From positions 886,955 through 950,954 of the forward strand of contig NZ_PPFD01000003.1 in NCBI RefSeq assembly GCF_009653635.1: a DNA stretch of 64,000 nucleotides. Direction: 5' to 3'. The notes beneath the pieces were generated by a model. That model saw nothing but the letters and a program-made list of their open reading frames with translations, was not told where the DNA came from and did not search any database. Numbering within the stretch: the stretch's first letter is position 1; each line of letters starts with the position of its first letter. This document shows, piece by piece, positions 9,198 to 18,539 of the stretch. The DNA is from Endozoicomonas sp. OPT23. Lineage in GTDB: Bacteria > Pseudomonadota > Gammaproteobacteria > Pseudomonadales > Endozoicomonadaceae. A program made the position numbers and the translations under genes.

Positions 9198-9578
9198 ATG
9201 GAAAGTCATCTGGCACTTGCCACAAAAGATGTTTACCGCTTTTTTGCCGGTCTGACTGAATTTGAGCAGGTTAAGCTAAGTTTTGGCTACCTCTTCAGTG
9301 GAGAACCCATACGGGAGGAAGAGTGGCAATACAGCTGGGTAATGTTTCAGCCTGATGAAAAACTGTCTCCTCTGCTGGACTGGCCGAAAATTGCGACAGG
9401 TATTTACCATATAAAGGCAAAAAGCGAACAGGGGCATTCCAGTGACCCTTGCGAGGTAAGAATTCGATCGACCTGTATCGAGCATATTCTACTGCGCTGC
9501 AACCAACTGGTTGAATCTATGGAATACCACCAGATCGATTGTCGCCTTCAGAGTATCGAAAGCTCCACAGCGCGTTAG
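9198..9578 (+). pseudogene. Deleted remnant of an AraC-family regulator, copy 1
   Basis: This in-frame 126-codon stub is a cut-down relative of the intact regulator at 17359. It keeps the N-terminus (MESHLALATKDVYRFF) and then jumps from GEPIREE directly to EWQYSWVMFQ. About 137 residues found in the intact paralog are missing, which removes most of the cupin sensor. It then follows the paralog through the HILLRCNQLVESMEYHQID stretch. It stops before the helix-turn-helix, ending in an unrelated tail SIESSTAR. Without DNA-binding helices it cannot act as a regulator. It is divergent from the broken gene at 7603-9014. Confidence 0.85.
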
Positions 9579-9631
9579 GCCAAGCCTGACGTTTCTTCTT
9601 TTACTGCTGTACTAAGCTAATTCAATAGCAT

Positions 9632-9654
9632 AAGCACCTTGAGCGGGTGCTTTC
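9632..9654 (+). terminator. Probable intrinsic terminator
   Basis: AAGCACC pairs with GGTGCTT around a 7-nt loop, followed by TCATCACTTTTG. The T-tract is poor, so efficiency is uncertain. Confidence 0.5.
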
Positions 9655-9690
9655 ATCACTTTTGAATTTCTATCGGTACGGACACTGATT

Positions 9691-10767
9691 ATGAAGAGAA
9701 TTCTCCCCCTCCTTTCTATATATTTTTCTGCCAACTTGATGGCTGCACCTATACCTTACGATGAAGAGCCGGATGAGACTTCCAGTGAGTCCTGCATTAA
9801 CGGCCAAACGAAAATTCTTAATAGTTCCTTGCAGCTACTTGCCCGTAAGCTGGAGCCTGTTGACGACAAAACAGTCATTGACACAAATGGCATCCACACT
9901 CTAAGTGCTAATAAACTTCTTGCTGTCAGTGAGGGGGTGATTCTGAAAAATGGCCAAGCCTATCTTCGTACTGGTCGTGGAGGCAGTTTATGGCTCTATC
10001 ATGGCTACATTCCAGTATGGCAATCTCTCGGAAGGCACCTTGAACTGACCGATAATCCTGAAAAACCATCTGGCACCCACTTTAAATTCAAGGGCCTTGA
10101 AGAAAAGCTGCTAACGAGCCACCTACGTTCGACTCAACAAAGTTCTGATGACACGCACTCTATTAAAACCCTGACCCTCAGCCAAAACGGAAACCTGACA
10201 GCCCAGAACCAGAATGGTGAAACTATCTGGGAAACCGGCACCTTTATGGCAGAAGCAGACAACGTACTGAAAGATAAACTCTCTGACAGCAAAGCACCGA
10301 CCTCAGTCATCCACTCCAAAACCCGTAATCTCGACTGGCAGACAAGCTCGGACACTTTGGTTTTGCTTCGCAATGGCACAGCTCGCCTCGAGTGGCATAA
10401 CGGAATACTGACTTTTTATCGTGGCGATAAACCTGAATGGCAGCCCAAAGTGGCGGGCGGACCTGTCTGGCAGGGCAATGGCACCCTCGCTATCTATAAC
10501 GGTGCACCTTACTTCGTCTGGGGTAGTTACAACTGGATGCACGATGTTCAGGTAGGCAACGTGCTGGGAATTTCCAGCCAGGGCAAACTGATGATTACCG
10601 ACTCACTAGGTTGTGCTGTCTGGGAAGCTCCTGAGAATGAACCGAGAGCCTGGTCCACTATCAAATCAAGGCGCCAGATATGCAAGAGCCTTCTGGCTGA
10701 TAAATGGACTTACAAAAGATGGTCTAGAAAAAATATTAACTTTGATAGTATTCGGTGCCTCGATTAG
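9691..10767 (+). CDS. Secreted protein with bulb-lectin-like repeats
   Basis: A 358-residue protein with a signal peptide (MKRILPLLSIYFSANLMAA). The rest shows recurring short units in which a small hydrophobic strand, a G/N turn and a W come in fixed order. Examples are GGSLWLYHGYIPVWQS, LSQNGNLTAQNQNGETIWE, LLRNGTARLEWHNGILTFY, NGTLAIYNGAPYFVW and SQGKLMITDSLGCAVWE. This recalls the B-type (bulb, mannose-binding) lectin fold, but the QxDxNxVxY signature is not intact, so the call is tentative. One or two disulfides are possible. A glycan-binding extracellular role would suit an animal- or algae-associated bacterium. The gene stands alone between two terminators. Confidence 0.55.
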   Translation: MKRILPLLSIYFSANLMAAPIPYDEEPDETSSESCINGQTKILNSSLQLLARKLEPVDDKTVIDTNGIHTLSANKLLAVSEGVILKNGQAYLRTGRGGSLWLYHGYIPVWQSLGRHLELTDNPEKPSGTHFKFKGLEEKLLTSHLRSTQQSSDDTHSIKTLTLSQNGNLTAQNQNGETIWETGTFMAEADNVLKDKLSDSKAPTSVIHSKTRNLDWQTSSDTLVLLRNGTARLEWHNGILTFYRGDKPEWQPKVAGGPVWQGNGTLAIYNGAPYFVWGSYNWMHDVQVGNVLGISSQGKLMITDSLGCAVWEAPENEPRAWSTIKSRRQICKSLLADKWTYKRWSRKNINFDSIRCLD

Positions 10768-10788
10768 TCGGCCGCCTGACCCAATGCA

Positions 10789-10822
10789 GGTCACTTTCTA
10801 TCAACAAAAGTGACCGCTTTTT
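10789..10822 (+). terminator. Intrinsic terminator after the lectin-like gene
   Basis: The 9-bp stem GGTCACTTT / AAAGTGACC is followed by GC and five T residues. Confidence 0.82.
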
Positions 10823-10898
10823 CTCTGGGCTATGAGAACCTAAAGATCATCGCCAGCACAGCGACAATAATAAAGAATAACAGCAAGAGCACTGTTCC

Positions 10899-11939
10899 AT
10901 GGAACCAACTTCCAGACCTGGTGCATCCTCGGCAGGTAGACAAACAAATGACTCCCCCTCTACAGATAGTGATAGCAGAGCCAAAGGAGAGCTGAACAGG
11001 TGGGATGTTTCAAAAACCAATGCCGCTCGAGGCAAGCTTAAGCGCCAATCTGCTGCTCAAAATACAGCCAATAAACAAAGGTCAGCCACCACTCAAACGA
11101 ACGTCTTTACTACCTCACTTACCCAACCTGAGGCGGGTCGTGGTGTTGTAAAAGTCTGTGACTCGGAATATGTAGAAAAAAGAATGACCAAGTGGGAAGT
11201 TTTAAATTACACACGTTTAATACAAGAGCCTCAAAACGAACCTCTTACCGCATACCTGCCAGCAGAGGTGAAATGGCAAGGTTCATCGCCCGGCACCCTT
11301 TACGACTTGAGAAAGCACACGCCTTCTGACACAGACATGGACATACTGGATCTTGCCGACTCAAGACATGAAATGACTGTAACAATGACCAATGCATCTC
11401 CCAGTGGTACTGCGCTGGATGTAAAGTTGGGCGATTTGATCTGCTATGAAGGAGACCTCCTCCATGGCAAAAATTCATGGGGACGGTACACGAAAAGCTA
11501 TTGGCATGGTTTCAAACAGAGAACTAATAAGAGCGCTGTCACCATTCAAACCACCAATAAGAAACTTGGCCGTGAGCTCAGTGAATTAAAACAAGACAAA
11601 GATTTCATTCCATTGCTTTTTGGCAAAGCAGATTTTACTGGCCTTAACGAACTGGCAAAGTCAGACAAAATTGTTGAAATGATCAATCAGCTTAAAGGAC
11701 TCAAAAATGCCGTGGAAGCTTGCAGTGTCGGCTTTGTCGGTTGTAGCGTATTACTCAGTTTTGATGCTAGAGATCAGATGGTAACACTGATTGATCTGGA
11801 GAATTGTATTATGCCGGAAGATACAGAACACAGAGACAAAATCACCCCGAAAATGATTGAAGCCCAGAAGGCCAATTTTATAAGAGGTATCGATACACTG
11901 ATCAGCCACTTATCTGCACAAACCTGGGAAGTAGTTTAG
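10899..11939 (+). CDS. Inositol polyphosphate kinase-like protein, effector candidate
   Basis: A 346-residue protein without signal peptide. The first 95 or so residues are Ser/Thr/Lys-rich and look disordered. The remainder follows the order of the eukaryotic IPK fold. DILDLADSRHEM stands where IPKs have the LEDL strand. SPSGTALDVKLGDLICY (about 165-182) resembles the PxxxDxKxG substrate and nucleotide loop. VGCSVLLSFDARDQMVTLIDLEN (about 280-302) resembles the SSLL...IDF segment with its metal-binding Asp. FIRGIDTLISHL near the C-terminus resembles the closing GLxNLI helix. IPKs phosphorylate inositol phosphates and are rare in bacteria. Disordered N-terminus plus eukaryote-like kinase suggests a secreted effector, but no secretion signal can be shown from sequence alone. 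Confidence 0.55.
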   Translation: MEPTSRPGASSAGRQTNDSPSTDSDSRAKGELNRWDVSKTNAARGKLKRQSAAQNTANKQRSATTQTNVFTTSLTQPEAGRGVVKVCDSEYVEKRMTKWEVLNYTRLIQEPQNEPLTAYLPAEVKWQGSSPGTLYDLRKHTPSDTDMDILDLADSRHEMTVTMTNASPSGTALDVKLGDLICYEGDLLHGKNSWGRYTKSYWHGFKQRTNKSAVTIQTTNKKLGRELSELKQDKDFIPLLFGKADFTGLNELAKSDKIVEMINQLKGLKNAVEACSVGFVGCSVLLSFDARDQMVTLIDLENCIMPEDTEHRDKITPKMIEAQKANFIRGIDTLISHLSAQTWEVV

Positions 11940-11991
11940 TCCCTAAGCCTTTCGGGAGAGGGATTAAACTTCAAAACAACGATCTATTCGA

Positions 11992-12282
11992 TCAGAACTT
12001 CACGATACCCTTGCCAGTAAACTTACCGTTCACAGATTCAACGGTGATCTCATGGTCCGCCTTGATCCAGCCTGAACCGTCTTCATTAATGCACAGGTTC
12101 TGACTTTCAAAGTAGGAGCCTTTGCCAATCTTCAGTGTGCATTCAGGCGTTATGCCAACACCACACAAGTGCAGGTAACCAAGAATCGGGTTGGTATGAG
12201 CATGAGTGTTCGCTACCGGGAAAGCCTGCATGGAAGCACGAGCCGCCGCTTGAATATATTCCTGAGGAATATGATTGAATCT
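11992..12282 (-). pseudogene. C-terminal remnant of the enzyme-like gene, copy 2
   Basis: About 95 codons survive, ending at 11992. From MQAFPVANTHAHTNPILGY to GKGIVKF they are clearly paralogous to the C-terminus of the broken gene at 7603. The open frame extends upstream through FNHIPQEYIQAAARAS, beyond the ATG at 12231, and into the 5' end of the divergent AraC-like pseudogene. The rest of the gene is gone. Confidence 0.8.
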
Positions 12283-13388
12283 GCCAGGAAGATATTCCGT
12301 TACCTGTCGGGTGATAGGGATATAGAACTAATCAGAGAGAGTTTTCACTACCCTTCGCTGGTGAAGACCTGTCATTAATCTTGATGAAACTCCAATGGGA
12401 GATGATCTTCAAAACCTGATTCAACACTTTGCCGATCAGCCTTCCGTTAAACCTCTGATCAAGGACTGGCAGTTTCTTTTCTCTCCCTCGCAATCACTGG
12501 ATGAACGTCTGGCAACCGAGTTTGTTCGTCAGGTTTTTTTGCCTGGAAATGAAAGATCGGGAAATTTTTGATCACCGTAATGTTGCCAATAATACTCACA
12601 AAAAAATAAACCACTGGTTAGATAATTCTGCCTGCAGGCCTGAATTGAAAGCCGGCTGGGTACTTCATATAACCCGTAAAGGGCATGGCCATTACAACTG
12701 TGTTCGAACCGACCTTGAGGTAGAGGCTGGCGATATTATGCTGTTCAGTCCCGATGCCTATCTTGAATGCCGCAGAGCCGATAATTCAGAAGAGTGGTTC
12801 TACAGCTGGATTCTGTTTCAGGCCAATGAACTGATCGATCGTATCAATTGACCCAAGGTCGCCGATGGTATTTATCACCTTAAAGCTCGAAATGATGCTG
12901 AGTTTGAAAAAATAACGGATGCTATTGATCTGCTGATCAAACAGGGCTGGAGCAACGACCCAATAGAAGTACAGATTCGTGGTACCTGCATTACTCATAT
13001 ATTGTTGCGGTGCAGTCAGCTGGCTGAATCTGCCGATTTTCATCAAACGGATTCGAGAGTACTCGCTGCTATCAAATACATGGAAGAAGAAATGTTTGAA
13101 AAGCTTTCTTCCGAAAAGGTTGTCAGTGTCACCTGCATGTCAGTAGCTGGCATTAACCGCCTGTTCAAAAAACATTGCGGTGTCACTGCCATCCAGTGGC
13201 GGGAAGAAAAGCGAATTGCCCACGCCTGCTACCGGCTGATTCATACCGAGAAGCGTGTTTGCTAGATCGCCGAAGAACTCGGCTATGTTAACCAAATGTA
13301 TTTTTCTCGCTGCTTCAGGCGGTATATGAAATTGTCACCGTCTGATTTTCGTAAGCAACATCTGACCAATACAACAATCAGCAGTTAA
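12271..13388 (+). pseudogene. AraC-family regulator, copy 2, inactivated by several lesions
   Basis: The frame starts at ATG 12271 (MIESARKIFRYLSGD), with GAGGAAT directly upstream. Against the intact paralog at 17359 it shows four lesions. There is an early stop and frame change near 12376, a second frameshift around 12535-12555 (after FVRQVF), a TGA at 12849-12851 where the paralog has Trp (NWPEV), and a TAG at 13263-13265 where the paralog has Gln (IIQIAD). Between lesions it is well preserved: GWVLHITRKGHGHYNCVRT, GDIMLFSPDAYLECRR, LFKKHCGVTAIQWREEKR, LGYVNQMYFSRCFR. The final stop is at 13386-13388. This is a recent pseudogene. Confidence 0.9.
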
Positions 13389-13405
13389 ATCTCAGAGGAA
13401 AGAAG

Positions 13406-14344
13406 TCAGGGGTAGAGAGTTAGTCTGAAATAGAGTGTTTCAGGGCTATTATCACTTCTCAATACACTGTTAATCTGTCTCCAGAAATGAGTGTTAAATC
13501 TATTTCTTTCTATTGAGCTATTACACACTGGATCGCTTGCATATTGATGAAGTTGTTCTGAACTGTTCAGTTCATTATTCCCGAACCTTTTTTTAAAAGC
13601 TCTCAGATTTGCTCCATCCATTTCAAATCCGTCGTACAGGTAATTTTTGTTTTGTTCAAGGAAACTAATAGTTGGCAGTTCTGCATATTGCATTTCACCG
13701 GATTCATCCGTCACTACTAATGACATCAGCTTTTCTTTTCTTTTCCAGCCTGTCTGTATCGATGCCTCAGACAGCTTCATTGTATACCTGGGATACAGTC
13801 GGAATGGATACTCCAGCGCATCAAGCATTACGTGTTCGTCATCATCAACTTTATAAAGATCGAAAGGTTCCATTTTTTTCAAGTTTATACTTATAAATTC
13901 CAGCATTTTACGATGACTCATTCCAGCCAAAAGTTGCTGTACTATGATGTAATTTCTTTCCCAGAATTTCAGATTTTCTCCCAACGATTTCCAGTTTTTT
14001 CCTTTGGCAACAATGACAGGCTTTATGCATTTATCTTCTCTAGCTTTAGGAATCCACCGAAGATAGAAGATTACAGGCTCACCGCTAATGGAAACTGATA
14101 TGCCTGCGGTTGTGAACGTGTCAGGATCATTATCTATCCCCTTCCCGTTCATAAGGTCAGCACTTTTCACTGGAAATACCACAGTATCGACTCTATTAAA
14201 ATCAAGCCAGGCCGTGTCTGAACGACTGATATCGTTTAAAACCGGGAGTTCTGGAGTAGCGTCAACAACTGTAATAATTCCAGCCAAACCATAGAGAAGA
14301 AGCAATGGAATAAATAGGAGTTTATTTGAAATAAGTCTCATCAT
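13406..14344 (-). CDS. Hypothetical exported or membrane-anchored protein
   Basis: A 312-residue protein that I do not recognise. It opens with MMRLISNKLLFIPLLLLYGLAG, a signal peptide or single N-terminal anchor, so the bulk is periplasmic. The body is mixed alpha/beta with many Lys/Asp and includes ISGEPVIFYLRWIP, SHRKMLEFISINLKKMEP and YPFRLYPRYTMKLSE. Two cysteines (in DKCIKP and DPVCNSS) could pair. It ends 18 bp from the stop of the convergent AraC-like pseudogene. No ribosome site stands out at either of the two adjacent ATG codons. The frame is open throughout, so it appears intact. Confidence 0.6.
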   Translation of the reverse strand: MMRLISNKLLFIPLLLLYGLAGIITVVDATPELPVLNDISRSDTAWLDFNRVDTVVFPVKSADLMNGKGIDNDPDTFTTAGISVSISGEPVIFYLRWIPKAREDKCIKPVIVAKGKNWKSLGENLKFWERNYIIVQQLLAGMSHRKMLEFISINLKKMEPFDLYKVDDDEHVMLDALEYPFRLYPRYTMKLSEASIQTGWKRKEKLMSLVVTDESGEMQYAELPTISFLEQNKNYLYDGFEMDGANLRAFKKRFGNNELNSSEQLHQYASDPVCNSSIERNRFNTHFWRQINSVLRSDNSPETLYFRLTLYP

Positions 14345-14464
14345 GCGTCAAGCATCTTTCTATTTATTATAAATGCAGGTTTGACCAATCAGTGGCTATA
14401 AAGTTCCAGATACAGAAATGCTGCCAGAAGGCAGCATTTAAGATAACACGAGGATAGTTCAGAC

Positions 14465-15369
14465 TTAGAAAGACTCGCCTATACGGAAGTAAAGTAGTGT
14501 CGCTTCGTCGTCCTGGTTGCTTTGGGTCAGATCAATACGCAGAGCCAGAGTAGTTTTTGGACTGAACGCTTTGTAGGTTCTGGCATCCAGCTTAAGGGGT
14601 TCGTAGTCAGATTCTGTGTTAGTACTGGATTGGATCAAGTTTACACACTGCTGCCTGCCTTCATCGGGAACATAAGGGCTAGTCAAGCAGTCATTGCCGC
14701 TATAGCCCGTTGCAGCTGGTAGCTGTAGAGCCATACTTTCTGTCTTTAGACTTTAAGTATTCAGCTTCAAAGAAGAAGCCTTTGGTTGGAGCGTATTGAT
14801 AATCTCTATTATCAAAATTAAAAAGAATACCAAACTGCTCAAGAGGAACTATTACCCAGAGAACCTGGCTCTGATGAGTCACGCTCATTAGTTCGCTTGT
14901 TAAATCTGAAGCTAGGTCCAATATAGGCGTTTTCAAAGACCTGATAAACTAGATGGCCGCGACTACTTATTGTCTGAACAGCTATAGGTTGAACTCTTTT
15001 TGTTACAAACGGATCAAAGAAAGTAAGGTCAGCTGCATCTGTATAAGCAGCATAAAACTGTGCCTTTACCCTGTCATCAAACATGTACCAGTAGTTATCA
15101 ACACCAACATTCCAGTTCTTGTTAGAACCGTGCGCAGCCATCGCGTTGGTAGAAGACGCTTTTGAAGTATCAAACAGGTAAGCAAGAGAAGGGGTAACTG
15201 TTACACCAAAATCGAAGTCCGGATCATACATGGGACCACCACCGATCCCCCATTCAATCCCTTCAATTTTCTCACTATCAACGGTCTTTGTATCGTCCGC
15301 CGCAAAAGTGCTGAAAGACACAGCTGCTGCAAGAGTCGTCACAACAAAAGACTTCAGAGTACATTTCAT
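14465..15369 (-). pseudogene. Broken outer-membrane beta-barrel protein, paralog of the gene at 19853
   Basis: Begins like its intact paralog with a signal peptide (MKCTLKSFVVTTLAAAVSFSTFA) and the shared GGPMYDPDFDFGVTVTPS segment. It keeps homology through NKNWNVGVDNYWYMF. After SFRFNKRTNERDSSEP the frame shifts (about 14840-14880). A second frame carries QFGILFNFDNRDYQYAPTKGFFFEAEYL, then a third carries the C-terminus LALRIDLTQSNQDDEATLLYFRIGESF, ending in the terminal Phe typical of barrels. A central part of the barrel is missing compared with the 373-residue paralog. Two frameshifts plus an internal deletion make this non-functional. Confidence 0.85.
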
Positions 15370-15920
15370 ACCCACTGCCCCTCTGGGAATTGCCATTTAT
15401 ATTTAGATTTTTTCAATGACCAAAATGCACTGAAGTTTTGGCCTGTATTGGAATTCTCAACATTAAAGCTGGACAAGAGAGCTAAAAATTCTGAAGAAAA
15501 GACGAATTTCCTAACTAACACTCGCTCAGCTACAGCGGAACAGCATTGAAGACTCTAGTACGTTATTTTCTCTTTCTACACATGCTCTGAGTCGTGCTTG
15601 TTTTGCTGCTCTAACGTGGAAACTGCTGACATAATTTAATTACGATATTAATATTTATCTCTTTTTATCGTCTATATATTTTTTTACCTCACTTTCACAC
15701 ATAAAATCAGAGCCGATCAACAACTACTCAGTCATTGACCCGTATCAATTCAACTGGGAACAATTAGAATGAATCGCGGTTAAGGCGTTCAACACGCAGT
15801 AAATAACTATTAGAAATAAAAAAATTAATATTTATCTCTAATATGTTTTCCTATAGTTGAACCTCCCTGCATCACCAATGGTCAAAATTTATACGCACTA
15901 AATTTTCCAGGGAGACGGAA
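15370..15920. other. AT-rich intergenic region with a 16-nt direct repeat
   Basis: There is no coding signal. ATTAATATTTATCTCT occurs twice, at 15647-15662 and 15824-15839, in the same orientation and 177 bp apart. The second copy lies about 80 bp ahead of the lipase-like gene and could be a regulator site. Promoters for the divergent barrel pseudogene and the lipase-like gene must be here, but none is clear. Confidence 0.5.
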
Positions 15921-16952
15921 ATGAAAAAGACATTATCAGGATTAGTCTTAACTGCAGTTTTTCTGGCTGCAACACCTGCTTCACAAGCAAACCCTTCATC
16001 GCTGTTAAGCAGTAGCGACCTCCATTTTTCAGCTACAAATGCAAATGCAACTGCCTCAGTCATCGAGCACCGCTATAAAGCGGTAGAGCTGAATGATGTG
16101 GCAGATGAAGCTGCCATGACTGAACTCTACCCTTACGCTTTGATGAGCTACTTTGCTGATATGCACAAAGTGGACAGCAGCAAAGCAAATAAAAAAGCGG
16201 CTCTGGAAAAGCGTGTTGAATTACTCAGTGATGATGGTTTTTCTCCTCTCACCGACCAATCAGAATTGCCTGCGTTCTGGCAAAAGTATTTTGAAGAACA
16301 GACCCAGCAACGCTTGGTAGTTCCTTCTGTAAGCTTGAAAATGCGCTTCTATCGCCATCACTCAAAAAAGCAGTTAGTCGTTGCCATCGCAGGCACAGAT
16401 TTTTCACCCTCGGCCTTTATAACCAGTGTCACGTCTGCATACAATTTGGCCAATGGCACCGCATCGGACGCAGCTCTGACAGCTCTATTCGTTGTGAGAG
16501 ATCTGCAGGAAAAATACGATGGTTATAACATCGAACTTACCGGAGCTTCACAGGGCGGAGCGATTGCCCAATACGTTGTCAGTAACACTAAAAATACCTC
16601 TGCCATCGTATTTAACAGTGAATTCCTGCACCCATCTCTGTCATCAGAACTGGACGGAGATCGAGTGAAGCATAGCTATGTAGAAGGTGAATCACTTAAT
16701 GGTGAAAGTTATCATTTTGCCAGAGCGTTGGTGAAAAATACGGCTCCCGTAAAAAGTACCGTTCTTCCTGTCAGCGAAGAGTTAAGCTCTATCATCACGA
16801 ACAAGTATTATCAGTTCTCCACTTCCGGCAGCCCAAAGCTGGGGTGGTTGAGCTACCAAACGACTACTGCAAGCTTTGTCCGTCACTGGACCGGAGCCAT
16901 TCTGGAGACCATTGAATATCATACTCAGGACAACCTGCCGAGTATCTTCTGA
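15921..16952 (+). CDS. Secreted lipase-like alpha/beta hydrolase
   Basis: A 343-residue exported protein with signal peptide MKKTLSGLVLTAVFLAATPASQA and ribosome site GGGAGAC. The core has LVVAIAGTDFSPSAF (oxyanion strand as in class 3 lipases), then LTGASQGGAIAQYVV, where GASQGG carries the nucleophile Ser at about residue 211. IVFNSEFLHP follows, and a late FVRHWTG could supply the catalytic His. The layout matches class 3 lipases and DUF2974-type hydrolases. Substrate cannot be told. Export suggests attack on host or environmental lipids or esters. It is flanked by a pseudogene and a truncated frame, so it sits in an unstable region but is itself intact. Confidence 0.72.
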   Translation: MKKTLSGLVLTAVFLAATPASQANPSSLLSSSDLHFSATNANATASVIEHRYKAVELNDVADEAAMTELYPYALMSYFADMHKVDSSKANKKAALEKRVELLSDDGFSPLTDQSELPAFWQKYFEEQTQQRLVVPSVSLKMRFYRHHSKKQLVVAIAGTDFSPSAFITSVTSAYNLANGTASDAALTALFVVRDLQEKYDGYNIELTGASQGGAIAQYVVSNTKNTSAIVFNSEFLHPSLSSELDGDRVKHSYVEGESLNGESYHFARALVKNTAPVKSTVLPVSEELSSIITNKYYQFSTSGSPKLGWLSYQTTTASFVRHWTGAILETIEYHTQDNLPSIF

Positions 16953-16955
16953 TAG

Positions 16956-17144
16956 ACGAAGCGGATTCAATTTACAGCCTGCCTTTTGGTGGGCCTTTTT
17001 ATTTGCCTGGTAATCGTATTCGTCCATTACGACCGTAAGTTTATGCAGGATGGTCAGCTGGTTGAAGAGTATGACCGCTACGCGGGTCGATCATTCACGC
17101 ACAAATTCCTCGTAAATGTTTTGCTGAAGCACAGAAACGCTTGA
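16956..17144 (+). pseudogene. Truncated reading frame with one membrane helix
   Basis: An open frame without ATG start begins directly after the lipase-like stop. It encodes a hydrophobic segment (LLVGLFICLVIVFVHY) followed by DRKFMQDGQLVEEYDRYAGR and a basic tail ending KHRNA at TGA 17142-17144. The coherent membrane-plus-tail pattern suggests the 3' end of a lost membrane-protein gene, perhaps a transporter. An alternative TTG start would make a tiny protein. I do not recognise the family. Confidence 0.4.
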
Positions 17145-17160
17145 AATAATTTCCATATTC

Positions 17161-17190
17161 GCTACCTTCACGCCCTCGAGTGAAGGTAGC
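17161..17190. other. Hairpin, 11-bp perfect stem
   Basis: GCTACCTTCAC pairs with GTGAAGGTAGC around an 8-nt loop. There is no T-tract on either side, so it is either a weak terminator or an operator upstream of the AraC-family gene. Confidence 0.55.
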
Positions 17191-17358
17191 GCTGCACAGA
17201 TTCCTTCCTCATAAAGAGTCCTGATCGATCAGCGAATAATAAGTAAATTAACGGAATTTATCAGGTGACTTAATAAGCTATCGTATGGCTTCAATTTCTT
17301 GACTCTTTTTGCACCTCGTAAAGAAGAGTCATTGTCGTTTACTATCGGGAGTCTGTTC

Positions 17359-18465
17359 ATGGAAACGCAACTGGCGCATGTGGCCAGATCTCTTTTTAAG
17401 TATTACAGCGGCGATACCAGTCTGGAACAGGTACGTCCGGCTGTCAGTAGACTGTTTGCTCAAAAAGAAGTCACAGAAACCTCAACTACAGGCACGCCTT
17501 TAGGCTCCAGAATGAAAGAGTTTCTGGCTTCCATGAAAGCAGAACCTGTCGTTCAGAAATGGAAGGACAGACTGGAGTCCGATGAGGAGTTAAGTGACGA
17601 AGAGGCTCAACAGTTTCTGGTTCAAGTATTTAACACGCTGGAAAATGACCAGCGATTTTTTAATTACCAAAATGTTGCCGGTGATACGCATTTTGTCCGT
17701 GATACCTGGAACGACTACATCGTTCTAAGACCTGAAGCCAAAGCCGGCTGGACTATTCACGTCACTCTGGAAGGCTCTGGTACTTACAACTGCGTAAGAA
17801 CCGCCATGGACACAAAACCCGGCGATATTATGCTGTTCAGCCCGACGGCTTACCTAGATGCCAGGCGCTCGGAGAACTCTGAAGAATGGGCCTTCTGTTG
17901 GACCATGTTTCAGGCTGACAGCCATATTATGGAAATGCTGAACTGGCCGGAAGTCGCTTCGGGCATTCACCATATAAAAGCAGGCAGCAGCGAGAACCTT
18001 AAAAAGGTTAAAGACGTTATCGATTTTATGTCCAGCCAGGGTTGGTCAGTCGAACCAGCTGAAGTTAAAGCTCGAGCTATCTGCATTGAGCTCTTGATGC
18101 AACGCTGTAACCAGATCATCGAATCCGGCGGCTACCACCGCATTGATTCAAGGGTTCAGACCGCTGTGCGTTTTATCGAGGACAACCTGTTCTCTGACCT
18201 CTGTATCGAGAAGATTGCCGAAGCGGCCTGCCTTTCACCTTCTGCACTGTCACTGTTGTTTAAAAAACATTGCGGTGTAAGCGTGATGCAGTGGCGGGAA
18301 GAGAAACGTATGGCTGAAGCCTGCAACAAACTGATTCATACCAGTAAACGCATTATCCAGATCGCCGATGAGCTAGGGTATGTGAACCAGATGTATTTCT
18401 CACGGTGTTTCCGCAAGCAGATGAAGATGTCGCCTTCGGAATATCGGAAGAAACACTCTTCGTAA
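17359..18465 (+). CDS. AraC-family transcription factor, intact copy 3
   Basis: A 368-residue regulator with an unusually long N-terminal extension (about 1-115, acidic and helical), a cupin sensor (about 125-190, RPEAKAGWTIHVTLEGSGTY, PGDIMLFSPTAYLDARR) and a C-terminal double helix-turn-helix (ACLSPSALSLLFKKHCG, then GYVNQMYFSRCFRKQMKMSPSEYRKK). I start at METQLAH because GGGAG stands 8 bp upstream and the two decayed paralogs begin the same way (MESHL, MIESA). The cupin plus helix-turn-helix layout is that of sugar-responsive AraC relatives. It differs enough from the true AraC at 6689 to suggest another ligand. Its paralogs each face a broken enzyme-like gene, but no such gene survives beside this copy. 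Confidence 0.85.
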   Translation: METQLAHVARSLFKYYSGDTSLEQVRPAVSRLFAQKEVTETSTTGTPLGSRMKEFLASMKAEPVVQKWKDRLESDEELSDEEAQQFLVQVFNTLENDQRFFNYQNVAGDTHFVRDTWNDYIVLRPEAKAGWTIHVTLEGSGTYNCVRTAMDTKPGDIMLFSPTAYLDARRSENSEEWAFCWTMFQADSHIMEMLNWPEVASGIHHIKAGSSENLKKVKDVIDFMSSQGWSVEPAEVKARAICIELLMQRCNQIIESGGYHRIDSRVQTAVRFIEDNLFSDLCIEKIAEAACLSPSALSLLFKKHCGVSVMQWREEKRMAEACNKLIHTSKRIIQIADELGYVNQMYFSRCFRKQMKMSPSEYRKKHSS

Positions 18466-18539
18466 CTATTTTTAAACTGGATTACGTAATGCAACCCCAG
18501 ACAGTAAGGCTACTCGTGAGGTTGTTGATTAACTTTGAA

